From: Tigriopus japonicus
Taxonomy: Eukaryota; Arthropoda; Copepoda; Harpacticoida; Harpacticidae
Length of the DNA: 64,000 nucleotides
Direction of reading: 5' to 3'
Assembly (NCBI GenBank): GCA_010645155.1
Contig: CM021317.1
Coordinates: forward strand, 6,540,043 to 6,604,042
The first letter of the stretch is position 1. The number at the start of each line of letters is the position of its first letter. Positions 36,856 to 49,400 of this stretch are shown piece by piece. Both the position numbers and the translations under genes were made by a program. The notes beneath the pieces are model-generated. The model was not told where the DNA came from and did no database searches. It saw only the letters and a program-made list of their open reading frames with translations.

Positions 36856-36915
36856 TAGAGCTCTCTAGTTTTGTGCAAGAGTTTTAAATAATTAAAAACT
36901 TAAAGTTTGACTAAA

Positions 36916-36921
36916 TTTATT
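36916..36921 (-). promoter_or_regulatory. Candidate poly(A) signal of Skeletor
   Basis: AATAAA on the minus strand, about 535 nt after the Skeletor stop. It would put the Skeletor 3' end within about 200 bp of the pex2 stop, so the convergent transcripts may nearly meet. Confidence 0.35.
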
Positions 36922-37454
36922 GTTGTAGAAGTGAGATACGACGTATATTTGTGCAATACGAAATGTTTTTTTGGGGGAAAAAGTGAGTCGTTCAATTGAA
37001 ATGAGTTGGAATAGAAATCTTTGTTTAACAATTGGTGCAAGTAACATGATGAACAGTATTTGTACACGTGTGTTTTTTCTAGTAAGGTTTTTGGAAAGCC
37101 TTGGGTTCCGGGAACCTGAAATGGAGAAAGCCTTGGTTTGGTGGGGTTGATTTTGAAATGTTACTTTGAGAGCAACTTTGAAGTTAGTTTTAAGAGCCCA
37201 ATGTCACAACACTACAGGTTTTACAACTGAATCGATCTGTTGAGAATGTAATTAGAGTTTGGAACTAGAAATAACAATGCTGGGAGGGATTTATAAATGT
37301 GTGGGGTCGTTAGATCTATACAAACAAAGGCCGTGATATGAAGAATGTTGACGTTCCATGATGTTCCATTGTTGAGTTTCATAGCTTGATATTTTCCATT
37401 GCTTTGTTTCCACGTTTTCACATTACTGTTTTTGCTTCGTCGTTCAGTCTGGTT

Positions 37455-40400
37455 TTACCAGTACAATCGGGCGGCCATACCCGCCATAATAGTAGACCAA
37501 GAAAGGCTGGCTTGGAAGATCCCAAGGCTAACCTCGCCTTCATTGACCACATGGATCTTCCAACCCATTTTCCAGCCAGTGTAGCTCTGGTAGAAGACCA
37601 GGTCTGGCGTGTCAAAGGGCACCGTCCAGTTGACCCAGCCGTATTCGTGGTCACGGCCAGGCTCACAGGCCTTATGTAGAGTGGACACGTAGTCGGCGAA
37701 AGTCTCACTTTCACTGGCCTTGTCCGCCCCTTTGGAGGTGTACATGCATAAAGGTCCCACCCCTGAGGGCACCTCTTGTCCAGGTCTGCCGTCGACTCCG
37801 GCATAGATGGTTTCCAGCTTCCGCTCAGCTGGGTTCTTTTCGTAGTAGCCACCCCCGTTGTCACTGGTGATGTAGAATGGGTGGTAGTTTTTCGGGATGG
37901 CAGGGTCGTCACCTCCCTGGAATCAAAATTGTGTTAATGAGTTACCATCCCTTGTTTTAAAAGTTTGAAGCTTTCATATTAGAGGTGAAATTATCAAGGA
38001 ATGTCCACCGGGGAAGGGCAATTCAGAAGATCAAATTATTCGGACGCAGAAGTGATGAAACTATCGACGTAAAATGAATGTTTTCAGATCTTGATTTTTT
38101 TAATATCAAATGATAAGACTTGGGAAGGAAAGAATGACATTGATACTAAGTTGGTAAATTATCAATAGAAGGACAGAAAAGAGCTTCAAAAATGTCAAGT
38201 ACAAGTTTTTAGGGCAAAAATAAGGAGTCCAAAGTATCAAGCGTGCAGAAGGCACAATAGCTTTTAATGTAGTTATTAGGAGCAAAGTAATTTTAAAACA
38301 GTTAGTTTTATGCTTTAAATCAGAGCTTTTTCTTTTAGGTTTTTTGGTTACAAATAAGCCTTGTTTCATGGAACTAATATTCAACTGTTTTAATTCGACT
38401 CACAGTCGCAAAATGATTTTTATCTGTATTCTTTTAACCAGAGCTTTTTCTTTTCATTGTTTGGGTTACAAATAAGCCTTTTTTATGGAACTTATTTTCA
38501 ACTGTTTTAAGTCGACTCACAATTGCACAACGATTTTTACCTGCAAGGTTTTGTGACCATTGCAGCCTGAGACGCACCTGAACACGGAAGTAGTAAGTCT
38601 TGCCCCGTTCGACATAGATCTCTGGAAGTAGTTTGTCGTTGATCCACCAGACGGCACTGTGTTGAATGGGATTATCGCCCGTGATGGCTGCGTATCCTTT
38701 TCGTCCTCCAGGAGGTCCAAGGATCGCCACAAGGTAATCCATCCCATGAATACTGGCCTTCTCCCAAGCCTCTTCTGGGTCTGGCTCTTCAAACTTTCTC
38801 ACCGAGGTCACATCTGGACACGTGTTTTCCGATTCGTCACCAGAGAAATCGATCGTCGTGTTTTCCATCTCCATATTCAAGTTCCGATTCCTGCCAAAGG
38901 GACTGTTTGTGGCATGCAGGGAGCCAATAGCCACAATCACCTGGAATATGAAACCTTCATTCCTGAGATTGGACGATATTTGCTTTGTAATCTAGGCTAA
39001 ACGAAGGCTCCAAAACACTTTTTTTAAAGTAAGGACCTCTCCAAGCCCAGTACAGAAGAGAANNNNNNNNNNNNNNNNNNNNNNNNNNNNNNNNNNNNNN
39101 NNNNNNNNNNNNNNNNNNNNNNNNNNNNNNNNNNNNNNNNNNNNNNNNNNNNNNNNNNNNNNNNNNNNNNNNNNNNNNNNNNNNNNNNNNNNNNNNNNNN
39201 NNNNNNNNNNNNNNNNNNNNNNNNNNNNNNNNNNNNNNNNNNNNNNNNNNNNNNNNNNNNNNNNNNNNNNNNNNNNNNNNNNNNNNNNNNNNNNNNNNNN
39301 NNNNNNNNNNNNNNNNNNNNNNNNNNNNNNNNNNNNNNNNNNNNNNNNNNNNNNNNNNNNNNNNNNNNNNNNNNNNNNNNNNNNNNNNNNNNNNNNNNNN
39401 NNNNNNNNNNNNNNNNNNNNNNNNNNNNNNNNNNNNNNNNNNNNNNNNNNNNNNNNNNNNNNNNNNNNNNNNNNNNNNNNNNNNNNNNNNNNNNNNNNNN
39501 NNNNNNNNNNNNNNNNNNNNNNNNNNNNNNNNNNNNNNNNNNNNNNNNNNNNNNNNNNNNNNNNNNNNNNNNNNNNNNNNNNNNNNNNNNNNNNNNNNNN
39601 NNNNNNNNNNNNNNNNNNNNNNNNNNNNNNNNNNNNNNNNNNNNNNNNNNNNNNNNNNNNNNNNNNNNNNNNNNNNNNNNNNNNNNNNNNNNNNNNNNNN
39701 NNNNNNNNNNNNNNNNNNNNNNNNNNNNNNNNNNNNNNNNNNNNNNNNNNNNNNNNNNNNNNNNNNNNNNNNNNNNNNNNNNNNNNNNNNNNNNNNNNNN
39801 NNNNNNNNNNCGGAAGTCTATGATACTGAGGCCATGGTTCTTCACACTCCCCATGTACCTAATGTTGTCCTGAGCTTGATGGTTGGTATCGGCGCATAAA
39901 CCATTGGAAAAATCGCACAACAACTGCTTAGCCAAAAAGCTATCCTCAGTAACATATCGATTGGCGGTGGCATTGTAGAAGATCTTCACGATATCAGCAT
40001 CAATATTAGGCGACCCCCTGGCAGCGATTCCTAACGCTGCAAACTGTGTCGGATCCATATGGACCTTGATCCTAAAGTAGATTTGACCGCCTTCATTGAT
40101 CCACAACAACCGAATTTTGCGTCCCAATAACTCCCGGCAATTGGATGGATTCAACTCGGTATTGAATGGGACCACATCATTCCTAAAAAAATAAGTTTGA
40201 GGGGTACCTAAAATGTCGACCAAAGTACGCTAAGAATCCTTACTGTTTGCCGTGGTTGGTTTTGGGCTTTTGGACCACCACAGGGGGTAGTGGCATACTG
40301 AACCACCATCCTGGTTTCTTGGTTTGACCCAAAGCAGGAGGGATCCGAGCGTCACTGACATTGAACTCAATGTGTCCCAGATTCAGTTGAAGGTCTTCGT

Positions 40401-43400
40401 TGTAGATGGCGAGGTAATTGATCTCAAACATGTTGGTGGACTTGGGTACACTGATGATGATGTCTTGGTTGTTGTAGACTTTCAAGTCTTCGTAACGGGC
40501 CTTCTCATCAGGGATCTAAAGTAAAAATATTATTTTATTGACATCCTAAAAGATGAAGATAGCTCGTCAGCACGCTTTCAAGGAATAAGGTACCATTTGA
40601 AGGTGAATCATATTTCTGACATTTGGTCCAGTTTTTAAATGACTATGAAGTAAGGTCCTTAGGGAAATTTTTCCTCTTTTATACATTTCTTTTATATTTT
40701 TTTTATTATAGCAGAGTTAGAATCTGTTAATAAAAGCACACAAAGGTAATCAGAGCCCATATTTTATTTACCCCAAGAAAACTCAATGAATTTCACCACC
40801 TTTCAAGACAAACATTGGTAAGGATAAGGATTTAAAAAATAGTAAGGTGTGCAAAGAATTACATGAATTCAGCACCTCTCATTAATGTTAATAATTGAAG
40901 TACGAGGAAGACTTTTATCAAAGGCAAACAATCATTTCTATGCCATGAGACATTTTTGCACATTTTTGAAAAAAATACTTGCCAACATTTTCCTTTTTCT
41001 AATCTTTAATAAAATTTTGTTCTTTTTCCCTTTTATTTTCTGATAAATTATATTGATGATTGGAACGAAAGAATTAAAGATATACTTTGACAACCGGGTA
41101 CGTTAAATAATTCGCCGTTATAAGGAATTGTCAATATTGTACCATGATGCCATCGCCGTTGGGTCCACTGTTGGATCGTCCCACAAAGAAGTGGTACCCA
41201 GGTTCGTCGAGTCGAAGTCTCAAGTTGGGAATAAAGAACGATTCCGTGTCCAGAATTCGAATCCGACCCGAGCTCAACTTTTCCCGATTGATGGGAAAGT
41301 TGCTCAACATCTGAAATTAAAGCACTCGTTCTGTATTTGTCCACCTACCCCTTTTTTGGTCTGAAGGTCTAACCAAACTTTACCTGAGCCTTGGGAACGA
41401 TGAACTTGCTTGGAAAGTAGACTTCCCCGTAATTGACGGTGAATCGACGACACCAAATCGAAAGCCAACGAATGTCAGTGACTTTTAGGTTTCCGGGTAA
41501 TTTGAGAAGCACGTTCTCATTGTTCATTTTCGGAAGGACAGGAGGTTCCTACGGGTAAAAATGGCACAAAACATGCTTAATTAAGCTTATTCAAAACCAT
41601 GGTCTAATGCAGGGGTGTGCAAACTTATTTAGCAGAGGGCCAAATTGGCCGGACCGTAGGCGCTTGCGGGCCACACCATCCAAAACAGCAAATAATTTCT
41701 AGTATAAAATTCACGGGCTCTGCCCAACCCATGCTGCGGGCCACAGTCTATTGAAAATGACAGATCCTCTCGCGGGCCACGCGAAATCAGTTCGCGGGCC
41801 ACATTTGGCCCGCGGGCCAGGGTTTGCACACCCCTGGTCTAATGGATACAAAAACCGAATGAAAATTGGCAAATAAATGTGTATAAAAACCCAAAATTTA
41901 TTGGAAATCCTGAAATCTGTTCTCCTTGCTAAGAGTATGACCAAAAAATCACAACAATGAGACAAAATTCTTTTTTTCAGATTGGTAGAATTGGAAACCA
42001 CAAGATGGCGTTGATGGGTCAATCTCAAAGGACGAATCTCGACAAAGAGCGTGCAAAAGCACAAAATTTGAAATGAAAATGTGAAACAAGCGCAAAAAGA
42101 CCTGCAAAAAATTGTAAAGTTATTCTAAAACTCTGTTATAAATAAAGTATTGCACTTTTGATAGTTCTGTTTCAACTAATAATGCAATAAAGTGTTCGAG
42201 TTTCAACTAGGTCAAGGAAAAGACGCTAATGGGAAAGAAGTGTCAAATTTTCAACTTCAACGGGGGCTTACACTAAACTCATTTTGATAATTCAAACCAT
42301 TTTTTATTGACCGGATATTGGAATCAACAATGAAAGCAAATCCCATTTAATTCAAACTTTCTGGTTTGATGGGATCAACCATGGCCAACACGTGAAACTT
42401 CAAAAAATCCCAACAAGTCAACACTTCTTTCCCATGAGCTTCTTTTGTTCTAAATGGATTTGAGAATCTCATGCACATACTCATCAAAGTGGGTTAAACA
42501 TGCCTTCTGCAAATAAGTTGATCTAGCAGAATGAGTTAGAGTACAGAAGCTCATGTGAAAGAAGCGTCGTCAGAATACTAGCGACGGCGGCTTTATCATG
42601 AAGCTTTCAAAAATCCAAACATACCGGGGAGTGCAAGAGTAAAAATACAGCAAATAGGAGCCTTTGACCGAAAAATATCCATGTAAGGGCTTGAATCCAT
42701 CTTATTTTATGATCCAATGACTGGATCAATCTTTAGTGGCATGATCTATGTAAATTGATTGCAAAATCGCATTTCGTTACAACTTGAACTTCCTGATTGA
42801 TGGTGGCGACAACGACAAACATTGGAAGCTTCGAAAAAGCCAAACAACTTGACTGTGATGACGCTACTTTCCCATAAGCTTCTTTAAGTTAGAGGAGTAT
42901 TTTTTCAAAAATAGAAAGAGCAAGCAGCACCATCCATGGGTTAAAAATGTGGATTGCTCTTTGATAATCTCCATCCATCTAAAACATACTTGATTTTGAA
43001 TGTCAACCCTGGGAGGATGAATGGGGGGTGCTCCTCGGTTCAATCCAGGGTTATAGCGATTCACCATCATGAACTGCTGTTGCTGTTGGTGGGGTTGCTG
43101 CTGATGCTGTTGTCGATGTTGTTGTCCTTCTCCGGGAAATCGACCCCGGTTCCCGGCGTTGATGCCATTGATCCGATTGAACTGATCCTGATGATCTTTG
43201 GAGGTCCCGCCTCCACTCATGTAAAGGAAGTCGTCCTCTGGTAGCGGAGGATACGGGACAATTTGACCACGTGGGGATGGTTGGGCGCCGTCGCCAACCC
43301 AGAAATGGGCGTCAGGGCCGGTTTTTTCGTAGCGGAAGTTACTGATGAACAAGTGGCGGTCATCGACAACGTAAACCTGAAAAGTAAATAATTTTGATGA

Positions 43401-46400
43401 AGATTTGCTGTCTCCTTTTTCCCAACGTCATTCTTTTATTTGTAACCAGTTAGTAATGGATGAGTGTAATCGGACGATTGGAGGTGGAAAATATGGGGCC
43501 AAAATGGCTAAGGATGCGTCAGAGTCGAGACTAACGCTTCAAAAACCTAAATGAAATTTTCGAGCCTAATTTGCATTCTTCGTCTACACAATCATTCGAA
43601 ACGAACTTTTCCCGTACGAAAATTCACGGAGGAAAAAATCACGAACTTTTTCTCGGTTATTAATTTTTTCATTGATTTTTTTATTTCCTTTCGTCACTTA
43701 TTACCAAATCGATATCGTTTCTTGTGATGTTTAGAATCTTCATAACATAATTTGTTGTTAAGAAAGAAGGTAAATCTAACAAAATAAAGCAACACGTTTT
43801 AATGCTATAGCATGAGAAATTGCGGAAATTTTGCAATCAAACACTTCAAACCATTTCTGTGTCTTACTCTCTTGAAAGAAACGTTAAAGTGTTGGCTAGT
43901 GTTTGTATCTTAAGCAGTGATGGCATATGAATAAAAGCCATTTTCTGCCACCTGGCAGAAATTGGTGGCAGAAAATGGCAGAAAGTGGCAGAAAGTGGCA
44001 GAAAATGGCAGAAATTATTTTTTTTAAAAACTCATGTAAATCAGTATATTCAATAATTGAAGGGATAAAATTTGGCACTTTTGGTCTAAGCATGGCGCCT
44101 TACTTCTTACCATCTCTTCAAAAGCTCATTAGATCGAAGAAGTTTGTGAAATCAATATCCTCGATTCGTTTTTGAATTTCCCTCAAAGTCAGGGTGGCCA
44201 AATCGAGCACTTTATTTCGTCTTAAATATACAGCGAGAGTTAAAACTTGAATGCAATTAAATTCTGTAATGCTCGATCACTATTTGAACACAATAGCTGA
44301 GAATTGTTGGTTTTTTAAATGTTTAAATATCGTAAATGCAAAACGTTTTAAAATTTGAACACAATAGCTGAGAATGGTCGGTTTTTTAAATGTTTAAATA
44401 CCGTAACTGCAAAACGTTTTAAAATTTGAATACTAAGGCCAAAGATATATTTTGCAAATACAATTACAACACAGTCTTACAAGGACCATTTGAAGAAAAA
44501 TACTTGTTATTTTTAAGTCACTACAATTGTAATATGTTTGATGTATAAATTACAACTTAACATTCTGTTCTAACAAAGTCTGATTTGCAGATGCTTGCTT
44601 GCTAAAAACCCAATTAGTTTCAAATGCATTACAGCGGAATCTCATTTAAAGCAACTTTTCTGTCAGCTTCAAAAAATTGCTTGTATCGAGATTTTGTTAA
44701 TATTGAGATCTTTAAAATAGCTCTTGTTGAGTGGCATTTTGTACAAGTTTTAGTGATTCTAGGGTTCAAAATGTAACTTTTCATTCGTCTGACTCAAACG
44801 TGAAAAATGCAAGGTGCAAGAGCCCCAAAAAGTGCGCAAACGGGACCCCAAAAAGTGCAAGATTTGCGCAAAAGTACAAGATATGGAAGCGCTGGATCAA
44901 TCTTTTTAGAAATGCTGCGGTTTTTTTTTGTTTTTCTTTGTGCTGTGACCAATTTAAGGAAGAGAAGTTGGCCAAAATCTTAACGAATGTTTCTTATATC
45001 GAGATTGAGAAAAAATATTGAATTTCTTATATCGAGATTGAGGAAAAATGTTAAATTTGTTATATCGAGAATTCTTAAGTAGTAAAAATTTGCTCAGCTC
45101 GGAAAAGTTGCTTATATCGCGAAAATTGCTTAAACCGAGATTGCTTGTATCGAGATTCGACTGTACTTTGAAACCAAATCAACAAAATTTGAACTTTAAT
45201 CCCAAACAAGTCATTTTCGTTTTCTTTGAAAAAAAATCGCATTGGGGCTTTACAAAAAGTTGCAACAAATACTTCCTGGGACACATTTCATCTATTAATT
45301 CGTTTAATTGATTACGCTAGTAATTAATAAACCATATGATAACATCAATCATTCTAGAAAATAGGGATAATCTTATTCTTATATCCCATTTCAACACTAT
45401 CTAATAATTAAGTGACTTTGAACTGCAAAATGAATATTTTTTCCAATATGATAATTATGTTATCAATATGAAATATGATAAAAGTATATCATAGGAGTTT
45501 TTGAATATTTCACATAAACTTTTGTTATATTATCAATTGCAGTTCTCATCTCAGCCTGAATTATTACCACTAGATGGTACATGAAAAGAATGACAGATTT
45601 TAAACCAGGGGATATCTTATGTAAAGACGTGTTTTCAAATACAATGTGTGTTTCTAGTTATTTTAGCATCAGCAATGATGTTTACATTTAATTTTGAGTT
45701 AGTAGTTGTTGCTTTCAAGTATTTGTGTAAACTTGAATCATAGTTGACTCTTTTAATCTTATTCAACAAAAGCAGATTTGTAGTCAAAAATTAGTCTATG
45801 CGTACTTTTGTCTATTAGCCGCCATTTTTTGCCATTTTCAACCATTTTCTGCCACTTTCTGCCATTTTCTGCCATTTTCTGCCACTTTCTGCCATTTTTT
45901 GCCATTTTCTGCCACCAAGTGGCAGAAAATGGCAGAAATTCAGTAAAAGCCAAAATTTGCCATCACTGATCTTAAAGGAGTTTACATTTTCGAAACTGAA
46001 TTTAAAATTAGCAGTAATCGTTAGAGCTTTTTAAGGATAACTTTTCAAATTTGATATTGTTTAGCGCTTCCCTTTAATAGGAATAAAGTATTTCGGCGCC
46101 TAAATTTAGAGAGAGAGAGAGTAAATAAAGCAACTAAAGTATCTATCTACAGCTCAATCAAGTAAATAACATACGTCTTTATCATTGAGATCTATTAAAT
46201 ACTAGAGGGAGTATAAGCCTAAAAATGTGTCTCTGATCGCCAACTATTGAGCGGACAAAAATGTGGGAACATTTCAAATGTTTGACCAGGCAAATGACAA
46301 CCATGCAATTGATGAATCAAAGCTGGAATTGAGCTATGTTTTGGGTCATTTTTGCTATTGCTAGTGGACACTTCCTTGAAAGAACCGAAGACGCCACTAG

Positions 46401-49400
46401 ATGACCATGCCTTAGATTTGAATACTACAACTAGGAGCTTTTTCGCCAATACCTTGAATAAGTCACTGATAGGAAGAAAACAAATTCAAGCTTTTGCGTT
46501 TTGTAGGGTTAATCCAATACATGTATGGACCAAAACTAACTTATGGCTTTGAGAACGAGCTTAAAAAAGTTGTTCTTGATTCACATGTTTGATCGCACTA
46601 ATTGTCCGCTCAACAATTGTGAGGGCGACATTTTCCTCACAAATTCAACGCATTCCGCCCCCATTGCCAAATCATCCTGACTAAAGCTTGCACTGTCTAA
46701 TGATTAATAAACGATCTATGGTCTTTATTCAGTTTCTGTCGCCTTATTTTAACCAAAATTCTGGAGGGATGGAGATAGGTCAGGAATGCTATTTCCAAAA
46801 ATTGCCCTCCACGTGAAAAACCCTCGGTGCTTTAATACTGAAGTAGAAGGGAAATCTAAAATGGTTTCAATCACGAGTTACGCATAATGGAACTAGTTGT
46901 TCCGTTTCTATTGGAACATAACATCCACTTTGTACTAAGCATTGTGCTGAAAATGACCACGTTGAGCAAAGAAAGCTACTTGAGATTTCCAACTTTGTTA
47001 GGATTATAACCCCCAACTCCCATCATGACGTGACTTTTTGGTACCATTAGCGAACTGAAACACTTCACATTTTCACCCATATGTCACGGTTTCCCAAACT
47101 ATTTGGGTGTTCCGACTCAACATGGGGGATTAATTTGCACTCAACGTAAAAGGCGTTTTTCCCCCACCAAAAATGCATTGTTTCCCAGGAGTTGCATCCG
47201 CACTTTCTCAAGGGTTGCCATGAAACACGGAAATCTCGTCATTTCTTGGCCAATGGTTTTTGACGCCCCTCTCAAAAAGTCTTCAAACGGAAAAGTTGGA
47301 CGTACTTGAGTGAAAACGAAAAGTTTCCCCCATCAATCAGCTTTCCTGTCAAGAGGCTCCAAGTCTCCTCGAAAAATTGACAAAGTGACCCCAGGTGCGA
47401 AAAGGCTCAAATAACCATCTACGTAATGCCCAATATCAGTTACACTCGCTCGAGAATAATGGTCAATTCACATCCGATCCCTTATCAGCAAACATCTGTT
47501 ATTGTAAACCAAAATGTCTTTGCGATATTCCAAACTAAAACGCCCAATGCTCAAACGATGGGCGTTCCAACAAAGTGGAAGCAGTATGGAACTGGATCTG
47601 GACAACCGACTAAACGGCAACCAAGACCATCTTTCTAAACCAGCATGGTCGAGTGAGACCGATCTGAATGCCAGTTCTCATCCCAAGGGACATTCATTCT
47701 TGTGTGATCGTGGAGGAGCTCCTTCGTGCTTCAGAAGGTCCATTTCCAACAGTACGGAACGCATGGCCAAAATCGTCCAGGATATCAAGGAGGTCAACAA
47801 GAGCTTGGGCAATTTGGGTTCCTCCGTCAAAAGTTTCTCTTCAATGTCATCCTCGGATGAGGGTGACATTCCTCCGGAAATCTATTACCAAACCCAATTG
47901 GAACTCAAAAAGGCTCAGGTGGCTCATGGGGAAGTGAAGGCCGTGTTGAGCCATGTCAATAGTGCATGGACCATCCAGGAAACGGATATCCGGATGCGTG
48001 CTTGTCAACTCCGAAGGGAGAGCTTCAAATTCCAGAAACTCTCTCCAGAAGCTGTGGAGAGGATCAATGCCCAAAGAGAATTGGAACACAGGTGGACTAG
48101 TTTCAGTTTCGACGGAAAATTGTGAAGCTGGAAGTGTGCGTGTTACATTAAATCTTACTTTCAATGGTCAAGTTTATTGTTGATTTGTAGTTTATTACCT
48201 GTTTAGAGGAACATTTAGATTAATTGAGCACTTTGTCGGGACAAGATATCCTCGGAAGGACAGAGTTCCGAGAAATGCCCTTTCCTTTTTGTTCTTATTG
48301 TAAAAGCAAAGATGGGTGTACACCATGCAAATTCTAACAAATTTTCGGAGGCTTGTTGATCTTTTGCTTAACCACCATTTTTCAAAATATAATTTGAAAC
48401 AGTTTTGCAATTTTTTTCATTTATTCTCAATATTAAATGGATAATTTATGCCTTTCCCAACATTCAAATTAATTTGGGTGCAGTAATTTGGAATAACACC
48501 AGAAAAAGTATCATTCCTTCTTATTTCTTTTACCCTAAAGTACTTTGTATTTTTTATGTATTTTAATCGTGTCAAGGCTATCATGCATTTTAGTTTTAGG
48601 ATATTTGCCCTTTAAAGTTCAAATTCCATACAACACAAAATGGTTGGTGCAATTGTGGGTGGAATTAACCAAAATGTTACTCTTTCTGTTTATCTGGTAC
48701 CTTTGAGGAGCTTATCTTTCTACTCAAAAATAATAGCTTGTATGTTCTATTTAGCATACTTGCAAAGCTGATTTTAAGCATGCAAAGGCATTATTCAACA
48801 TTTCACTAACTATCAAAATGGAAAGTAATCAGGCCTGCAAAATGTCAGTTGGAACCAATTGATCAAAGGCACAGTTATGTGGTTTTTAATGCCACTCTTT
48901 GGCAAAACATCAAATGTTCTTGATGGAAATTTTTCTTTCTGGTGGCATTATGAAGAGAAATGATGTTTCCAAGATAATTTTCATTGTCAAGACTTTTGTT
49001 CAAGATTGTCAATAATTGTGTCCAATAATATGACAAACCTGATCTGAAATGATGTTACATTGTAATTTTGGACAAAACTGTCTTTTTTTGCCCAAATAAC
49101 AATGTTTGCATTAATTATGCACAAAAACTTTCGTTATTACATGCCCAAAAAAGACCATTCTTGCATCTGCACCTCTTCACATGACAATCAAATTGCACCA
49201 TTTTAAAGGTTAAGTCATTTGAGAGCATGCATTCCCAAACCCAAAACATATCACCAAATAATCAGCACTTTCTGTTGGTTCACTGCTGTTAGCCAATTTC
49301 AAAAGGACTCAATTAACTATATTATGTTACATTATATTTTGTTCCAGTTCTCTGGTGGCTAATTTTGAAAGTCACATTTTAAATAAATCACTCAAACTTG

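Larger units (their letters stand above)
43915..45968. mobile_element. hAT-like element, 2.05 kb, with TGGCAGAAA subterminal arrays
   Basis: TIR CAGTGATGGCA is perfect at both ends (43915-43925, 45958-45968). Flanks ATCTTAAG and ATCTTAAA match at 7 of 8, as for an aged 8-bp duplication. Inside each end is an array of TGGCAGAAA / TTTCTGCCA units, denser on the right (45820-45940). No transposase frame survives; the interior contains a 71-bp tandem duplication and a nested TA-flanked element. It is non-autonomous and sits in Skeletor intron 1. Confidence 0.85.

Noticed and set aside
39024..40223. Single 399-codon frame across the N gap
   Set aside because: It only reads through because N was translated as X. 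The exon really starts at 40182 after an acceptor, and the part beyond the gap looks like intron.
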